Source: Mesorhizobium loti
Lineage (GTDB): Bacteria; Pseudomonadota; Alphaproteobacteria; Rhizobiales; Rhizobiaceae
Direction of reading: 5' to 3'
DNA length: 64,000 nucleotides
Assembly: GCF_013170705.1 (NCBI RefSeq)
Contig: NZ_CP033334.1
Coordinates: 1,837,501-1,901,500 of the forward strand
Below the pieces are notes generated by a model that did no database searches, had not been told where the DNA came from, and saw only the letters and a program-made list of their open reading frames with translations. The position numbers were made by a program, and so were the translations under genes. Positions 1 through 8,329 of this stretch are shown in pieces (the first letter of the stretch is position 1; the number at the start of each line of letters is the position of its first letter).

Positions 1-894
<894 letters not shown>

Positions 895-1047
895 GTTCTC
901 ATTCCTTATGCTCATCACTCCCAATCGGGACGATGAAGGCACAACAAGACCAGCGAAAAAGCCCCGAGAGGCGACCGACAGCTCCGCTGCCGACGTCTCT
1001 CTATGCTTCTTCGCTCAAAAAGCTTCTCGAACAACGTGCGTTTTGCC

Positions 1048-1166
1048 GACCTGGTGGTTATGGCGGAGCGGCTGCACCCGATCCCATTCCGAACTCGGCC
1101 GTGAAACGCTCCAGCGCTGATGGTACTTCGTCTCAAGACGCGGGAGAGTAGGTCGCTGCCAGGTCT
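1048..1166 (+). rRNA. 5S ribosomal RNA
   Basis: About 119 bases opening with GACCTGGTGGTTATGGCGG and closing with GTCGCTGCCAGGTCT. The two ends pair as helix I (ACCTGG with CCAGGT). The loop sequence CCCGATCCCATTCCGAACTC and the downstream GGGAGAGTAGGTC are conserved 5S blocks. It lies ~150 bases after the 23S end and upstream of an initiator tRNA, the normal alphaproteobacterial rrn order. End positions may be off by a base or two. Confidence 0.95.
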
Positions 1167-1257
1167 GCTAAACGCACGTTCGTCTCTCATCCAGGATCAA
1201 AATGATCCGGACGCAGAGAAATCTTCTCTTTATGAACAGGCCCGCCAACGGGATCTC

Positions 1258-1283
1258 GGGCCGCGAAAGCGGCCCTTTCATTT
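1258..1283 (+). terminator. Intrinsic terminator after 5S rRNA
   Basis: GGGCCGC-GAAA-GCGGCCC forms a 7-bp GC stem with a GAAA tetraloop and is followed by TTTCATTT. It sits ~90 bases after the 5S gene and before the initiator tRNA, so the tRNA may have its own promoter or depend on read-through. Confidence 0.75.
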
Positions 1284-1342
1284 GGTGAGCCATCTACCTA
1301 TCTGTAGGCCATCCTATTCGTAGGTGTGCGCTTACCGCCAAA

Positions 1343-1406
1343 GCAAGCAAACGCTTGCTCGGATCAGCAAGCAAACGCTTGCTCAGTTCGGCAAGCAAAC
1401 GCTTGC
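1343..1406. repeat. Three tandem copies of a 16-bp palindrome at a 24-bp period
   Basis: The palindrome GCAAGCAAACGCTTGC occurs identically at 1343-1358, 1367-1382 and 1391-1406. The centres are exactly 24 bp apart and the 8-bp spacers differ between copies. Each copy can form a 6-bp stem with an AAAC loop. The array ends 10 bases before the first base of tRNA-fMet. It may be an operator array or a processing or structural element; the function is not known to me. Confidence 0.85.
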
Positions 1407-1416
1407 CTAGGGTTGA

Positions 1417-1493
<77 letters not shown>

Positions 1494-1533
1494 AATACAA
1501 AAGAGCCCGCCTTGTGCGGGCTCTTTTGTATTT
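1494..1533 (+). terminator. Terminator directly after tRNA-fMet
   Basis: A long inverted repeat, AATACAAAAGAGCCCGC paired with GCGGGCTCTTTTGTATT across a short loop (CTTGT), begins immediately after the CCA end of the tRNA. The GC-rich core followed by TTTTGTATTT fits a strong rho-independent terminator. Because the A and T flanks also pair, it could work in both directions. Confidence 0.85.
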
Positions 1534-1637
1534 GGCCGTGGTGGCCGACCGATTTAACCCGTCATCATCGCCCCGCAAGGCGGCAAAGCCGACGCCGCGG
1601 GACAGAAACCCAAATCCCGTCCCCAAAACCAGACAAT

Positions 1638-1674
1638 AAACGGCCCGCCCGGCATCCCGCCGGCGGGCCGTTTT
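1638..1674. terminator. Second hairpin terminator downstream of the rrn unit
   Basis: ACGGCCCGCC and GGCGGGCCGT flank a short loop and are followed by TTTT. No gene lies between this and the tRNA terminator. The preceding bases (1601-1634) resemble a decayed tRNA-fMet 3' end, so this may be the terminator of a lost tRNA copy. Confidence 0.6.
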
Positions 1675-2041
1675 GCTATCCGGATGAACCACAACACCCA
1701 AATCAGCCCGCCTGGCTCACAGCCCGCGGGCCGCTCCCGTCCTGGAAGGCGGCCGCCGCCATCAATCCGCTCCCCGGATCCGGGTGCTCAGCCTCCGCTG
1801 ACGCCGCCGCAAAGCGCAGACCCTTCCGAAGCCGGACCCAACGCCCGACCCAACGGCGAAAGCCGAATCAGAGCGACCATCCCAAACCAAGCCCAGACGA
1901 ATCTAGCCGCTCAGGGTCTTTCCCTCCCGCCTTCACCGCGCGGAGAACCAGAAGATCGGCCCACCCAAACAATCGCAATCCAAGCTCCAAGACGGCGACA
2001 GCGTCACGCTTCTCGCCTCAGGCAAGGGCGGAAAGCCGGGC
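1675..2041. other. Gene-free stretch, proline/arginine-rich frames only
   Basis: About 370 bases between the rrn terminators and the next gene. Open frames here translate to low-complexity Pro/Arg/Ser text on more than one frame, have no ribosome binding site and show no recognisable domain. I see no RNA gene, repeat or operator that I can support. Confidence 0.5.
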
Positions 2042-2839
2042 CTAACGGAGCCCGGCCGATGCCAGTCGCATCAAGGCTTCACGGACATCGACGCGCCGAT
2101 AGGTTTCGGTGACGAGGCCGTCCCGTCTCAACTCTTGGCGGCGGCGTTCGACAAAGGTGCGTTCCTCGGCGGTCAAATCGTGCTCGCGCTTGCGAAGCCA
2201 GTCCTGGTAAGACGAGTCGAGTTCCTTGACCGGCTTGGCCGCCGTTGAAAAAGAAGCCGGCCGGCTCCCGGTGTAACGCGGTCGCAAGGCACTGTTGGGG
2301 TTGTATTCGGTTCGCTTGTCGTTGCCAGAAATGACGAGGTCGGGATCCGGGACCCGGCCCGACGGACTGTAGACGAATGCCGAGGCGATGCGGTCCAGCG
2401 CGGCATCGACTTCCTTCGGCCGATGGACTACCTCGCGCGGCGGGCGGTCGGGAACGGCCAGCCTTGTGATGCCGCGATCATTGATGGCGTCGAGCACCTC
2501 GCGATGATCACGCGAGGTGATCACCTCACGCCTGGCCGGCCAGAAATCATACGGTGCATGCGCGCCATAGCCCTTGCCGATGTGGAAGGCATAGATCTCC
2601 GGATAGACCGTGAGTTCGGTGCGCCGGCTTGGCTTGATGTCGTAGAAGGAGGTGATGGCGATCTGCAGCAGATGGGTGGCACCGATGCCGCCAAGCGCAT
2701 CGTCGATCACCAGGCCGAACCGGTCATGCGGGGTCCAGTCCGGCAAGGCCTGCGAGATCGAAGCGGGCTTGCCATCGATCTCGACGTCGAACATATCAGC
2801 CTTCAGCAATGTCACGACATGCATTGCGATCTCCGTCAT
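2042..2839 (-). CDS. Hypothetical protein
   Basis: A 265-residue protein, or 274 if the ATG at 2866 is used. I do not recognise the family. It is soluble, with no signal peptide or membrane segment. The N-terminal half is mixed alpha/beta and includes a FYDIKPSRRTELTVYPEIYAFHIG stretch (split here only as a pointer to residues ~65-90 of this start), and the C-terminal ~70 residues are charged and helical. The start at 2839 is preferred because a perfect inverted repeat (GACGATTC-N4-GAATCGTC, 2846-2865) would then lie in the leader rather than in coding sequence; neither start has a good ribosome binding site. It diverges from the DeoR gene across ~165 bases. Confidence 0.6.
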   Translation of the reverse strand: MTEIAMHVVTLLKADMFDVEIDGKPASISQALPDWTPHDRFGLVIDDALGGIGATHLLQIAITSFYDIKPSRRTELTVYPEIYAFHIGKGYGAHAPYDFWPARREVITSRDHREVLDAINDRGITRLAVPDRPPREVVHRPKEVDAALDRIASAFVYSPSGRVPDPDLVISGNDKRTEYNPNSALRPRYTGSRPASFSTAAKPVKELDSSYQDWLRKREHDLTAEERTFVERRRQELRRDGLVTETYRRVDVREALMRLASAGLR

Positions 2840-3004
2840 TTTGCGACGATTCGTCAGAATCGTCATCTGATCAGCAGCGCTTGCGCTTGTCAGCCGGCAT
2901 CCGGCTTGACCCGTTCGAATCGAGGCAAATCAGCCGGGCCTCGCGAGACTCTTTCCCATCTGCTTCGGCATGGTTAATAGTGTCGACTTCGCGGAGGATC
3001 GATC

Positions 3005-3787
3005 ATGGAACAAAGCCGGCTATCGAAGAAGGAGCGGCATGAGCTCATTCTGTCGGAAGTGCGGCGCTCGGCCTCCATCCGTATCTCCAGGCTCGCGACT
3101 CGCCTTGGTGTCGCCGGCGAGACGATTCGGCGCGATCTCATCGAGCTCGGCGACGCGGGGCTGCTCAATCGAACCTATGGCGGCGCGACGATCTCGCTGG
3201 TGACGTCCGAGCCGGTAATCGCCGAGCGCAGCCAGACCATGATCGAGGAGCGCGCCCGTATCGGGCGTGGCGTGGCCGGACTGGTTGAGAAAGGCCAGGT
3301 CGTGATGATCGACGGCGGCTCGACGACTTACGAGGCGGCGCGCAATCTCTCGCAGCTGAGGCGCGACTTGACCATCATCACCAACTCCATCGGCGTGGCC
3401 TCGGTGGCCGGCGCCAATCCAACCTTCCGGGTTATCCTGTGCCCCGGCACCTATGACAGTCGCGAAGCCAGCGTGCTCGGCGAGGACACGGTGGAATTCG
3501 TCAGGCGCTACAATGCCGATGTTGCGATCATCGGCGCCTCGAGCCTGTCCGTGGACGGGCCCAGCGACATGATCTCGGGGGCGGCCGCCGTGAAACGGGC
3601 AATGATCGCACGAGCGCTGTCGACAGCGCTTGTGGTGACCCACGACAAGTTCGGTCGCAACAGCCTCGAACGCGTATGCGCAATCGGCGAGCTTTCCGAC
3701 ATCGTCACCGATCGCGAGCCGCAGCCGGCGCTACGCGCCGTCATCGAAGCGGCTGGGACGGAACTCCACGTCCTGGGCGGCGGCTGA
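3005..3787 (+). CDS. DeoR/GlpR-family transcriptional regulator
   Basis: A 260-residue DeoR-type regulator. The N-terminal winged helix (residues ~8-60) includes the family's IRISRLATRLGVAGETIRRD recognition helix region followed by LLNRTYGGA. The C-terminal sugar-phosphate-sensing domain (~75-235) has the DGGSTTYEAARNL phosphate-binding loop, the ITNSIGVA strand and the IIGASSLSVDG block. Such proteins usually repress carbohydrate operons and respond to a phosphorylated sugar. The adjacent kinase-like remnant on the opposite strand suggests the original target operon has decayed. The length is normal and I see no damage. Confidence 0.93.
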   Translation: MEQSRLSKKERHELILSEVRRSASIRISRLATRLGVAGETIRRDLIELGDAGLLNRTYGGATISLVTSEPVIAERSQTMIEERARIGRGVAGLVEKGQVVMIDGGSTTYEAARNLSQLRRDLTIITNSIGVASVAGANPTFRVILCPGTYDSREASVLGEDTVEFVRRYNADVAIIGASSLSVDGPSDMISGAAAVKRAMIARALSTALVVTHDKFGRNSLERVCAIGELSDIVTDREPQPALRAVIEAAGTELHVLGGG

Positions 3788-3805
3788 ACGGGGCCGTCCG
3801 ACTAT

Positions 3806-4008
3806 CTAATGCGTCGCCAGCAATTTGGGTCGCAGCCAGGCCGTGATGGCGTCGAAGTCGATCGGCCTGGTCGTGTCGACGTCGAAGAGCGGCCCGCGCC
3901 GCAGCGGCTTGGCGCGCTTGGCGAGTTCGATCAGTTCGGGGATATAGGCCGCACCGGGATGGCCGGCGGGCGCCGGTCGAGCCTGGCGTGACTGGACAGG
4001 GCCAAGGG
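3806..4008 (-). pseudogene. C-terminal fragment of an unidentified protein
   Basis: The minus-strand frame ending at 3806 gives a protein-like tail of ~50-60 residues (IPELIELAKRAKPLRRGPLF, then a D-T-T-R-P-I-D-F-D segment, ending LRPKLLATH). Upstream it dissolves into Arg/Gly/Ala noise and has no supported start. It sits head-to-tail with the ROK fragment, so both probably come from one decayed carbohydrate operon. I do not recognise the parent family. Confidence 0.4.
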
Positions 4009-4200
4009 CTAAACCGGAATCGCTTGCGGCCCCGCCGCCAGCGCCTGCAGGCCAGCGCCGACCACACCGGCGTCGTCGCCGAGCTGGGCGGGTTCGACCT
4101 GACATTGATACCTGGGCGCCAGCGCCGGCGCGCGGCCGAGTTCTGCGTGTGCCGCCCGGCCGAGGCCTCCGCCTGCAAACGCTCGGCCTGACCTGAATCC
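4009..4200 (-). pseudogene. Remnant of a ROK-family sugar kinase (C-terminus only)
   Basis: Translating the minus strand from 4200 to the TAG at 4009-4011 gives ~63 codons ending in EPAQLGDDAGVVGAGLQAL and a short tail. The LGDDAG(V/I)(V/I)GA motif is the hallmark C-terminus of ROK glucokinase/NagC proteins, and the preceding FAGGGLGRAA matches the usual GGGL region. The ATP-binding N-terminus and catalytic core are absent, so this is a relic of the last fifth of the gene. It lies beside an intact DeoR regulator, which may have controlled it. Confidence 0.6.
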
Positions 4201-4225
4201 CGCCGCCCCTTAGACTCTGGATCGC

Positions 4226-4732
4226 CTAGCCGGCATCGCGGTTGGTCAATGCGATGTGGCAGCAGCAGGAGCCGTGGCCGGGCGTCCAGGTGACGTTGTC
4301 GAAGCGCACGCCGGTCGTCTCGAACAGGCCACGGTCGAAGGCGCCGGCGATGCGGCAGAGCGTGGCGAGCTTTTCATCGCCAACGCCGGCCTCGACCCAG
4401 GCATCCTTCAGCGGGCAGCGCTTAACCTTGAAGGCGATGCGGTCATCGCCGCGCTCGACATCGGTCGGATACATCTGGCCGCCATCAGGGCTGACGGCCA
4501 GGAAGGCCTCGCCGATGGCGCGCGCGTCATTAGCGCCGAAGCTGGCGAAGGCCGCGGCCGCCACCTCCTTGCCGCGCTGTTCGATGGCGCGGATCATGAT
4601 CGCCTCCGCCCTTTCCGGGCCCAGCTCTCCGGTCAGTTCGTCGAGGAAAAGGCGATAGAGATCGGCGCGGTTGCGGAAGGCGGTATCGAGTTCGCGCGAC
4701 AGTTTCTCGGCTCTGGCTTGCGGATCAGTCAT
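4226..4732 (-). CDS. L-2-amino-thiazoline-4-carboxylic acid hydrolase-like protein
   Basis: A 168-residue protein resembling the ATC-hydrolase family (PF14196). That family is named for an enzyme that opens L-2-amino-delta2-thiazoline-4-carboxylate on the way to cysteine, but most members have no proven substrate. The supporting features are the helical N-terminus, the KRCPLKDAW block and the C-terminal TPGHGSCCCHIAL region, where three adjacent cysteines and a His probably form the active or metal site. It is transcribed with the upstream ABC genes on the same strand, separated by a palindromic repeat, and may be the last gene of that operon. The substrate is inference. Confidence 0.75.
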   Translation of the reverse strand: MTDPQARAEKLSRELDTAFRNRADLYRLFLDELTGELGPERAEAIMIRAIEQRGKEVAAAAFASFGANDARAIGEAFLAVSPDGGQMYPTDVERGDDRIAFKVKRCPLKDAWVEAGVGDEKLATLCRIAGAFDRGLFETTGVRFDNVTWTPGHGSCCCHIALTNRDAG

Positions 4733-4754
4733 GATGTGTCCTGGTTTGTTGTTT

Positions 4755-4825
4755 GACCATGATCTCTGGACAAAACGGTTCCCGTCTGTCCGAGAAAACC
4801 GGGTCCCACTTTCGAATCATGGTCT
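4755..4825. repeat. Dispersed palindromic repeat, family B, copy 1
   Basis: A 71-bp element bounded by GACCATGAT and ATCATGGTC, with internal GGACAAAACGGTTCCCGT and a CCCACTTT block. A close copy is at 36404-36476 and a shorter one at 41640-41692, all in the same orientation. Its right edge overlaps the end of the ABC ATPase gene: the last codons and the TGA stop of that gene come from repeat sequence. Confidence 0.8.
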
Positions 4826-5593
4826 GGTCCTGTTCAATCTCGGCGCCGCCGCCACCAGCGCCTTGCCGATGGCCGATTGCGGTGCATCGATGACGGCACG
4901 GGCGTCGCCGCTCTCGGCAATCCGTCCGGCATCGAGAAGGATGACGCGGTGGGCGGCGGCGCGGACGACGCCGAGGTCATGGGAAATGAAGAGATAGGCG
5001 ATCCGTTCCTGCCTTTGCAGGTCAAGCAACAGATCGAGGATCTGTCCGCGCACCGAGACGTCGAGCGCCGAGACCGCTTCGTCAAGCACGATCAACGACG
5101 GTTTCGTGGCGATGGCGCGAGCGATGGCCACACGCTGCCGCTGGCCGCCGGAAATTTCATGGATGGCGCGGGGCGCCAGATCGGCCGTCAGCCCGACGCG
5201 CTCGAGCAAGGCGGCGATGCGCCGCGGGCGCTCGGTGCGGGAGGCGACTCCATGGATGCGCAAGGGGTCATCGAGAACACGCGCCACCGTGGCGCGCGGG
5301 TTAAAGGCGGCGAGTGGATCCTGGAACACCATTTGCAGGCGAGCGCGGCGTGCTCTCAGTGTCGCTCCGCGCAAGGCCAGGAAGTCATCGCCCTCGAATT
5401 CGATGCGGCCGGCATCCGGTTCGATCAGGCGCAGCACCAGCCGCGCGATCGTCGACTTGCCGCTGCCGGAGGGGCCGGCCAATGCCAGTGTTTCGCCGGG
5501 TTCGATATGAAAAGAGATATCGTCGGCCGCGATGACGGTCTTGCCGCCGCGACGGTAGCGTTTGGTGAGGTTGGACACCGAGAGCAAGCTCAT
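4817..5593 (-). CDS. Peptide/opine ABC transporter ATP-binding protein (DppF/OppF type)
   Basis: A 258-residue ATPase that powers the neighbouring Dpp-like permease. It has Walker A GPSGSGKST (residues 40-48), a Q-loop FQDP near 90, signature ISGGQ (147-151), Walker B LIVLDE (167-172) and the switch His in ISHD. The RARLQMVFQDPLAAFNPR stretch is typical of the DppF/GsiA/NikE group. The start overlaps the preceding ATPase stop by four bases (ATGA), so translation is coupled. It is slightly short of the usual ~320 residues because it lacks the C-terminal oligopeptide extension, and its last codons are supplied by a family B repeat. Confidence 0.93.
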   Translation of the reverse strand: MSLLSVSNLTKRYRRGGKTVIAADDISFHIEPGETLALAGPSGSGKSTIARLVLRLIEPDAGRIEFEGDDFLALRGATLRARRARLQMVFQDPLAAFNPRATVARVLDDPLRIHGVASRTERPRRIAALLERVGLTADLAPRAIHEISGGQRQRVAIARAIATKPSLIVLDEAVSALDVSVRGQILDLLLDLQRQERIAYLFISHDLGVVRAAAHRVILLDAGRIAESGDARAVIDAPQSAIGKALVAAAPRLNRTRP

Positions 5594-6387
5594 CCGTGGA
5601 GCTCGCTTCGATTCAGTAGCGGTTCAGCGTCGAGCCCGATATGGGCGTCGAGCAAGGCGCGGGTGTAAGTTTGAGTTGGAGCGCCGACAATCCGTGCCGT
5701 CGCGCCAAGCTCGACCAGCTGGCCGTGGCGGAAGACGGCGATGCGCTCGGCGAGCTCTGCCGCCAGGGCGATGTCGTGGCTGATGAACAGCAGCGTCATG
5801 CCGTCCTCGGCCGCCAGCCGGCGGATCAAAGCGACGATCTCGGCCTGCACGATGGTGTCGAGCGCGCTGGTCGCTTCGTCGGCGATCAGCAGCTTCGGTC
5901 CGGCAGCGATCGCGGCGGCGATCGCCACGCGCTGCTTCTGGCCGCCGGAGAGCTGATGCGGAAAGGCACGCAGGGCCGAGTCCGGGTCGGGCAAGTGGAC
6001 GCGTTGGAGCAAGGTTCTTGCCTTCGCGTATGCCTGAGGCCAGGCAAGGCCGAGATGAGTGCGGGCGACTTCGGCGATCTGTTTGCCGACGGTCATGACA
6101 GGATCGAGACTGGCGGAAGGGTCCTGAAAGACGAAACCGATGTCGCGACCGCCGAGGGGAGGTTGGCCATGGCCGGGCCATTCAAGTCTCCCACCAACCA
6201 ATGATGAAGCCGGCAGCAACCCCGCGATCGCCAGCGCCAGCGTGCTCTTGCCGGAGCCGCTTTCGCCGATGATGGCAAGGCGCTCGCCGGCCATAATATC
6301 GAAGCTGACGTCCTTCAGCGCCGCCACCTCGCTGCCGTCGCGGCGGTAAGTCACCGTCAGGTCGCGGATCGACGCCAGCACGGTCAC
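5590..6387 (-). CDS. Peptide/opine ABC transporter ATP-binding protein (DppD/OppD type)
   Basis: A 265-residue ATPase, the first of the pair. Walker A is GESGSGKST (41-49), the Q-loop FQDP is at 87-90, signature LSGGQKQR begins at 146 and Walker B is LLIADE (166-171). It has the conserved SASLDPVMTV segment of DppD proteins. The end overlaps the DppF-type gene and the start overlaps the DppC-type permease, each by four bases, consistent with one operon: binding protein, B, C, D, F. It is shorter than canonical OppD because the C-terminal zinc-cysteine tail is missing. Confidence 0.93.
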   Translation of the reverse strand: MTVLASIRDLTVTYRRDGSEVAALKDVSFDIMAGERLAIIGESGSGKSTLALAIAGLLPASSLVGGRLEWPGHGQPPLGGRDIGFVFQDPSASLDPVMTVGKQIAEVARTHLGLAWPQAYAKARTLLQRVHLPDPDSALRAFPHQLSGGQKQRVAIAAAIAAGPKLLIADEATSALDTIVQAEIVALIRRLAAEDGMTLLFISHDIALAAELAERIAVFRHGQLVELGATARIVGAPTQTYTRALLDAHIGLDAEPLLNRSELHG

Positions 6388-7214
6388 GACAGGCCTCTTC
6401 TGACCGCCGTCGTTTCGACGATGCCTTCGCCGGCCAGATAGACGCCGAGTACCGTCAACACCAGCGCTATTCCTGGGACGATCGACAGGAAGGGCGCGGT
6501 GCGCAGCACGGCGCGGCCTTCCGCGATCATCCCGCCCCAGGTGACGAGGTTGGGATCGCCGAGGCCGAGGAAGGACAAGGCCGCCTCGGTGAGGATCGCG
6601 GCGGCGACGATCACCGAGGACATTGCCAGAACCGGCGGCAAGGCGTTGGGCAGCACCTCGCGAAAGGCGATCGCCAGCGGATGCATGCCGATGGCGCGGG
6701 CGCTGGCGACATAATCGCGCTCGCGAATGGAGAGGACTTCGGCGCGGGCAATGCGAGCCGGTCCGGTCCAGGTGCCGAGCGCTATCGCCGCGACGACAAT
6801 GCCGAGCGATGGTCCGACGACGCTGACGAAGGCCAGCGCGAGCAGGAAGCTCGGCACGGTCTGGAAGGCGTCGGTGATGCGCATCAGAACCTCGTCGGCG
6901 AGGCCACCGGCAAAGCCTGCCAGAGTGCCTATCACCGCGCCGATGGCGAGTGCCGCCGCCGCTGCTGCAAGGCCGACGGCCAGGGAGGTGCGGGCGCCAT
7001 GGAAAAGCTCCGCCAGCACGTCGCGGCCGAGCCGGTCAGTGCCGAGCGGCAGCGACCAATCCTGGAAGGGTGGCAGCAGCGCCGGGCCGGCGATGGCTTG
7101 CGGGTCGCCGGGAAACAGCAGCGGCGAGAAGAGCGCCATCGCAATCAGCGCGGCCAGAAGGATGGCACCGGCGACGGCCTCGGGCGTGCGCAGGAAGCGG
7201 CGCAGCGGGTTCAT
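6384..7214 (-). CDS. Peptide/opine ABC transporter permease (DppC/OppC type)
   Basis: A 276-residue inner-membrane permease beginning MNPLRRFLRTPEAVAGAILL. It has five to six hydrophobic segments and the BPD_transp_1 EAA loop REVLPNALPPVLAMSSVIV near residue 195. The GTDRLGRDVLAELFHGARTS block before the second segment is diagnostic of DppC/OppC. The ATG at 7214 was chosen because it overlaps the DppB-type stop by four bases and gives the family length; the frame stays open further upstream only as a read-through artefact. Confidence 0.93.
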   Translation of the reverse strand: MNPLRRFLRTPEAVAGAILLAALIAMALFSPLLFPGDPQAIAGPALLPPFQDWSLPLGTDRLGRDVLAELFHGARTSLAVGLAAAAAALAIGAVIGTLAGFAGGLADEVLMRITDAFQTVPSFLLALAFVSVVGPSLGIVVAAIALGTWTGPARIARAEVLSIRERDYVASARAIGMHPLAIAFREVLPNALPPVLAMSSVIVAAAILTEAALSFLGLGDPNLVTWGGMIAEGRAVLRTAPFLSIVPGIALVLTVLGVYLAGEGIVETTAVRRGLS

Positions 7215-8197
7215 GCGCTGGCCTCGCCAGCACCGACGCGCGGGTCGAGGAAGGCATAGGCGATGTCGACGAGAAGGTTGATGATGATGACCAGGACGGC
7301 GCTGGTGAGGATGATGCCGAGCAGCAGGGGCGTATCGCGCGAAGCCACCGCTTCCTGCGCCAGCCGGCCGAGGCCGGGCACGGAAAAGACGCTCTCGATA
7401 ACAACGCTGCCGCCGAGCATCTGCGCCGATTGCAGGCCAAGCATGGTGACCAGCGGCAAGAGCGCATTGCGGGCGACGTGGGCGAGCACGATGCGGCGGC
7501 GCGACAGCCCCCTGGCGCGGGCGGCCAGCACGAAATCCTGGCGCCAGGCCTCGGCCATGCCGGCGCGCATCATGCGCAGGTAGAGCGCCAGATAGATGAA
7601 GCCAAGGGCGCAAACCGGCAGGACAAGATGGACGGCGATGTCGGCCGCACGGTCGAGACCGGTCTTGTCGGAGGCGAGGCTCTCAATGCCGCCGATCGGC
7701 AGCCAGCGCAGGTCGACGGCAAATATCACGATCAGCACCAGGCCGAGCCAGAAACCCGGCACGGCATAGAGCGCCAGCGAGCCGATCGAGAGGAAGCGGT
7801 CGCGGAAACTGCCGGGGCGGGCACCGGCATAGATCCCCAGTGTCGAGCCGAGGCCGAAGGACAGCGCGGTGGCGCTGACCATCAAGAGAAGCGTGTTGGG
7901 CAGACGCTCGAGGATGACGTCGCGGATCGGCCTGGAGAAGGTTACCGACTGGCCGAGATCCAAATGCAGCAGCGCCCAGAGGTAGTTGGCGAGCCGCGTC
8001 AGTTCCGACTGGTCGAGACCCCAGCGATGACGCAGCAATTCGATCATGCCGGCGTCGCCGCCGGTCGAGACGATGTATGCGTCGACCGCATCGCCGGGTG
8101 CGGCCTCGAGCAAGAGGAAAGTGCCGATGACGACGATCAGCAGCACGAAGACACTGCCGAGGAGGCGGCGGCGGATGAGGGTGAGGGCGCGGGTCAT
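7211..8197 (-). CDS. Peptide/opine ABC transporter permease (DppB/OppB type)
   Basis: A 328-residue permease with an N-terminal anchor (LLGSVFVLLIVVIGTFLLLE) and five further membrane spans. Family marks include RWGLDQ followed by LDLGQSV and the cytoplasmic EAA loop VLAHVARNALLPLVTMLG. The C-terminus ends DPRV as in DppB proteins. It partners the DppC-type gene just downstream. A ~130-base gap holding a CCCTC-type repeat separates it from the upstream binding-protein gene. Confidence 0.93.
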   Translation of the reverse strand: MTRALTLIRRRLLGSVFVLLIVVIGTFLLLEAAPGDAVDAYIVSTGGDAGMIELLRHRWGLDQSELTRLANYLWALLHLDLGQSVTFSRPIRDVILERLPNTLLLMVSATALSFGLGSTLGIYAGARPGSFRDRFLSIGSLALYAVPGFWLGLVLIVIFAVDLRWLPIGGIESLASDKTGLDRAADIAVHLVLPVCALGFIYLALYLRMMRAGMAEAWRQDFVLAARARGLSRRRIVLAHVARNALLPLVTMLGLQSAQMLGGSVVIESVFSVPGLGRLAQEAVASRDTPLLLGIILTSAVLVIIINLLVDIAYAFLDPRVGAGEASA

Positions 8198-8204
8198 GGT
8201 CGCC

Positions 8205-8270
8205 TTACCCTCTCCACAAGGGGGAGGGTGAGGTTGGCGCTGTCCGGCGGGACAGAGGGGGGCACGAAGG
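8205..8270. repeat. CCCTCTCC/GGGGGAGGG-type intergenic repeat (family C)
   Basis: ACCCTCTCCAC-AAGGGGGAGGGT forms a hairpin and is followed by TGTCCGGCGGGACAGAGGGGGG. Similar text occurs at 11510-11650, 32474-32590 and 33805-33955. It lies inside the transporter operon between the binding protein and DppB-type genes, so it may modulate the high binding-protein to permease ratio. Confidence 0.6.
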
Positions 8271-8329
8271 AACTCTCATTCTCGAACCTTGAGCACCCGG
8301 ATTTGCGACGCGCAAGCCTGCAGGGAACG

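Noticed and set aside
1343..1406. CRISPR array reading of the three 24-bp-spaced repeats
   Set aside because: Spacers of 8 bp and palindromic 16-bp units do not fit CRISPR repeats or spacers, and no cas gene is in the window.
1684..2112. Pro/Arg-rich open frame of 142 codons
   Set aside because: No ribosome binding site, low-complexity composition, overlapping similar text in another frame, and it runs into the hypothetical gene on the other strand.
7215..7613. Longer DppC-type start adding ~133 residues
   Set aside because: The extension is Arg/His/Pro-rich antisense-like text overlapping the DppB-type gene; the ATG at 7214 overlaps the DppB stop by four bases as in the rest of the operon.
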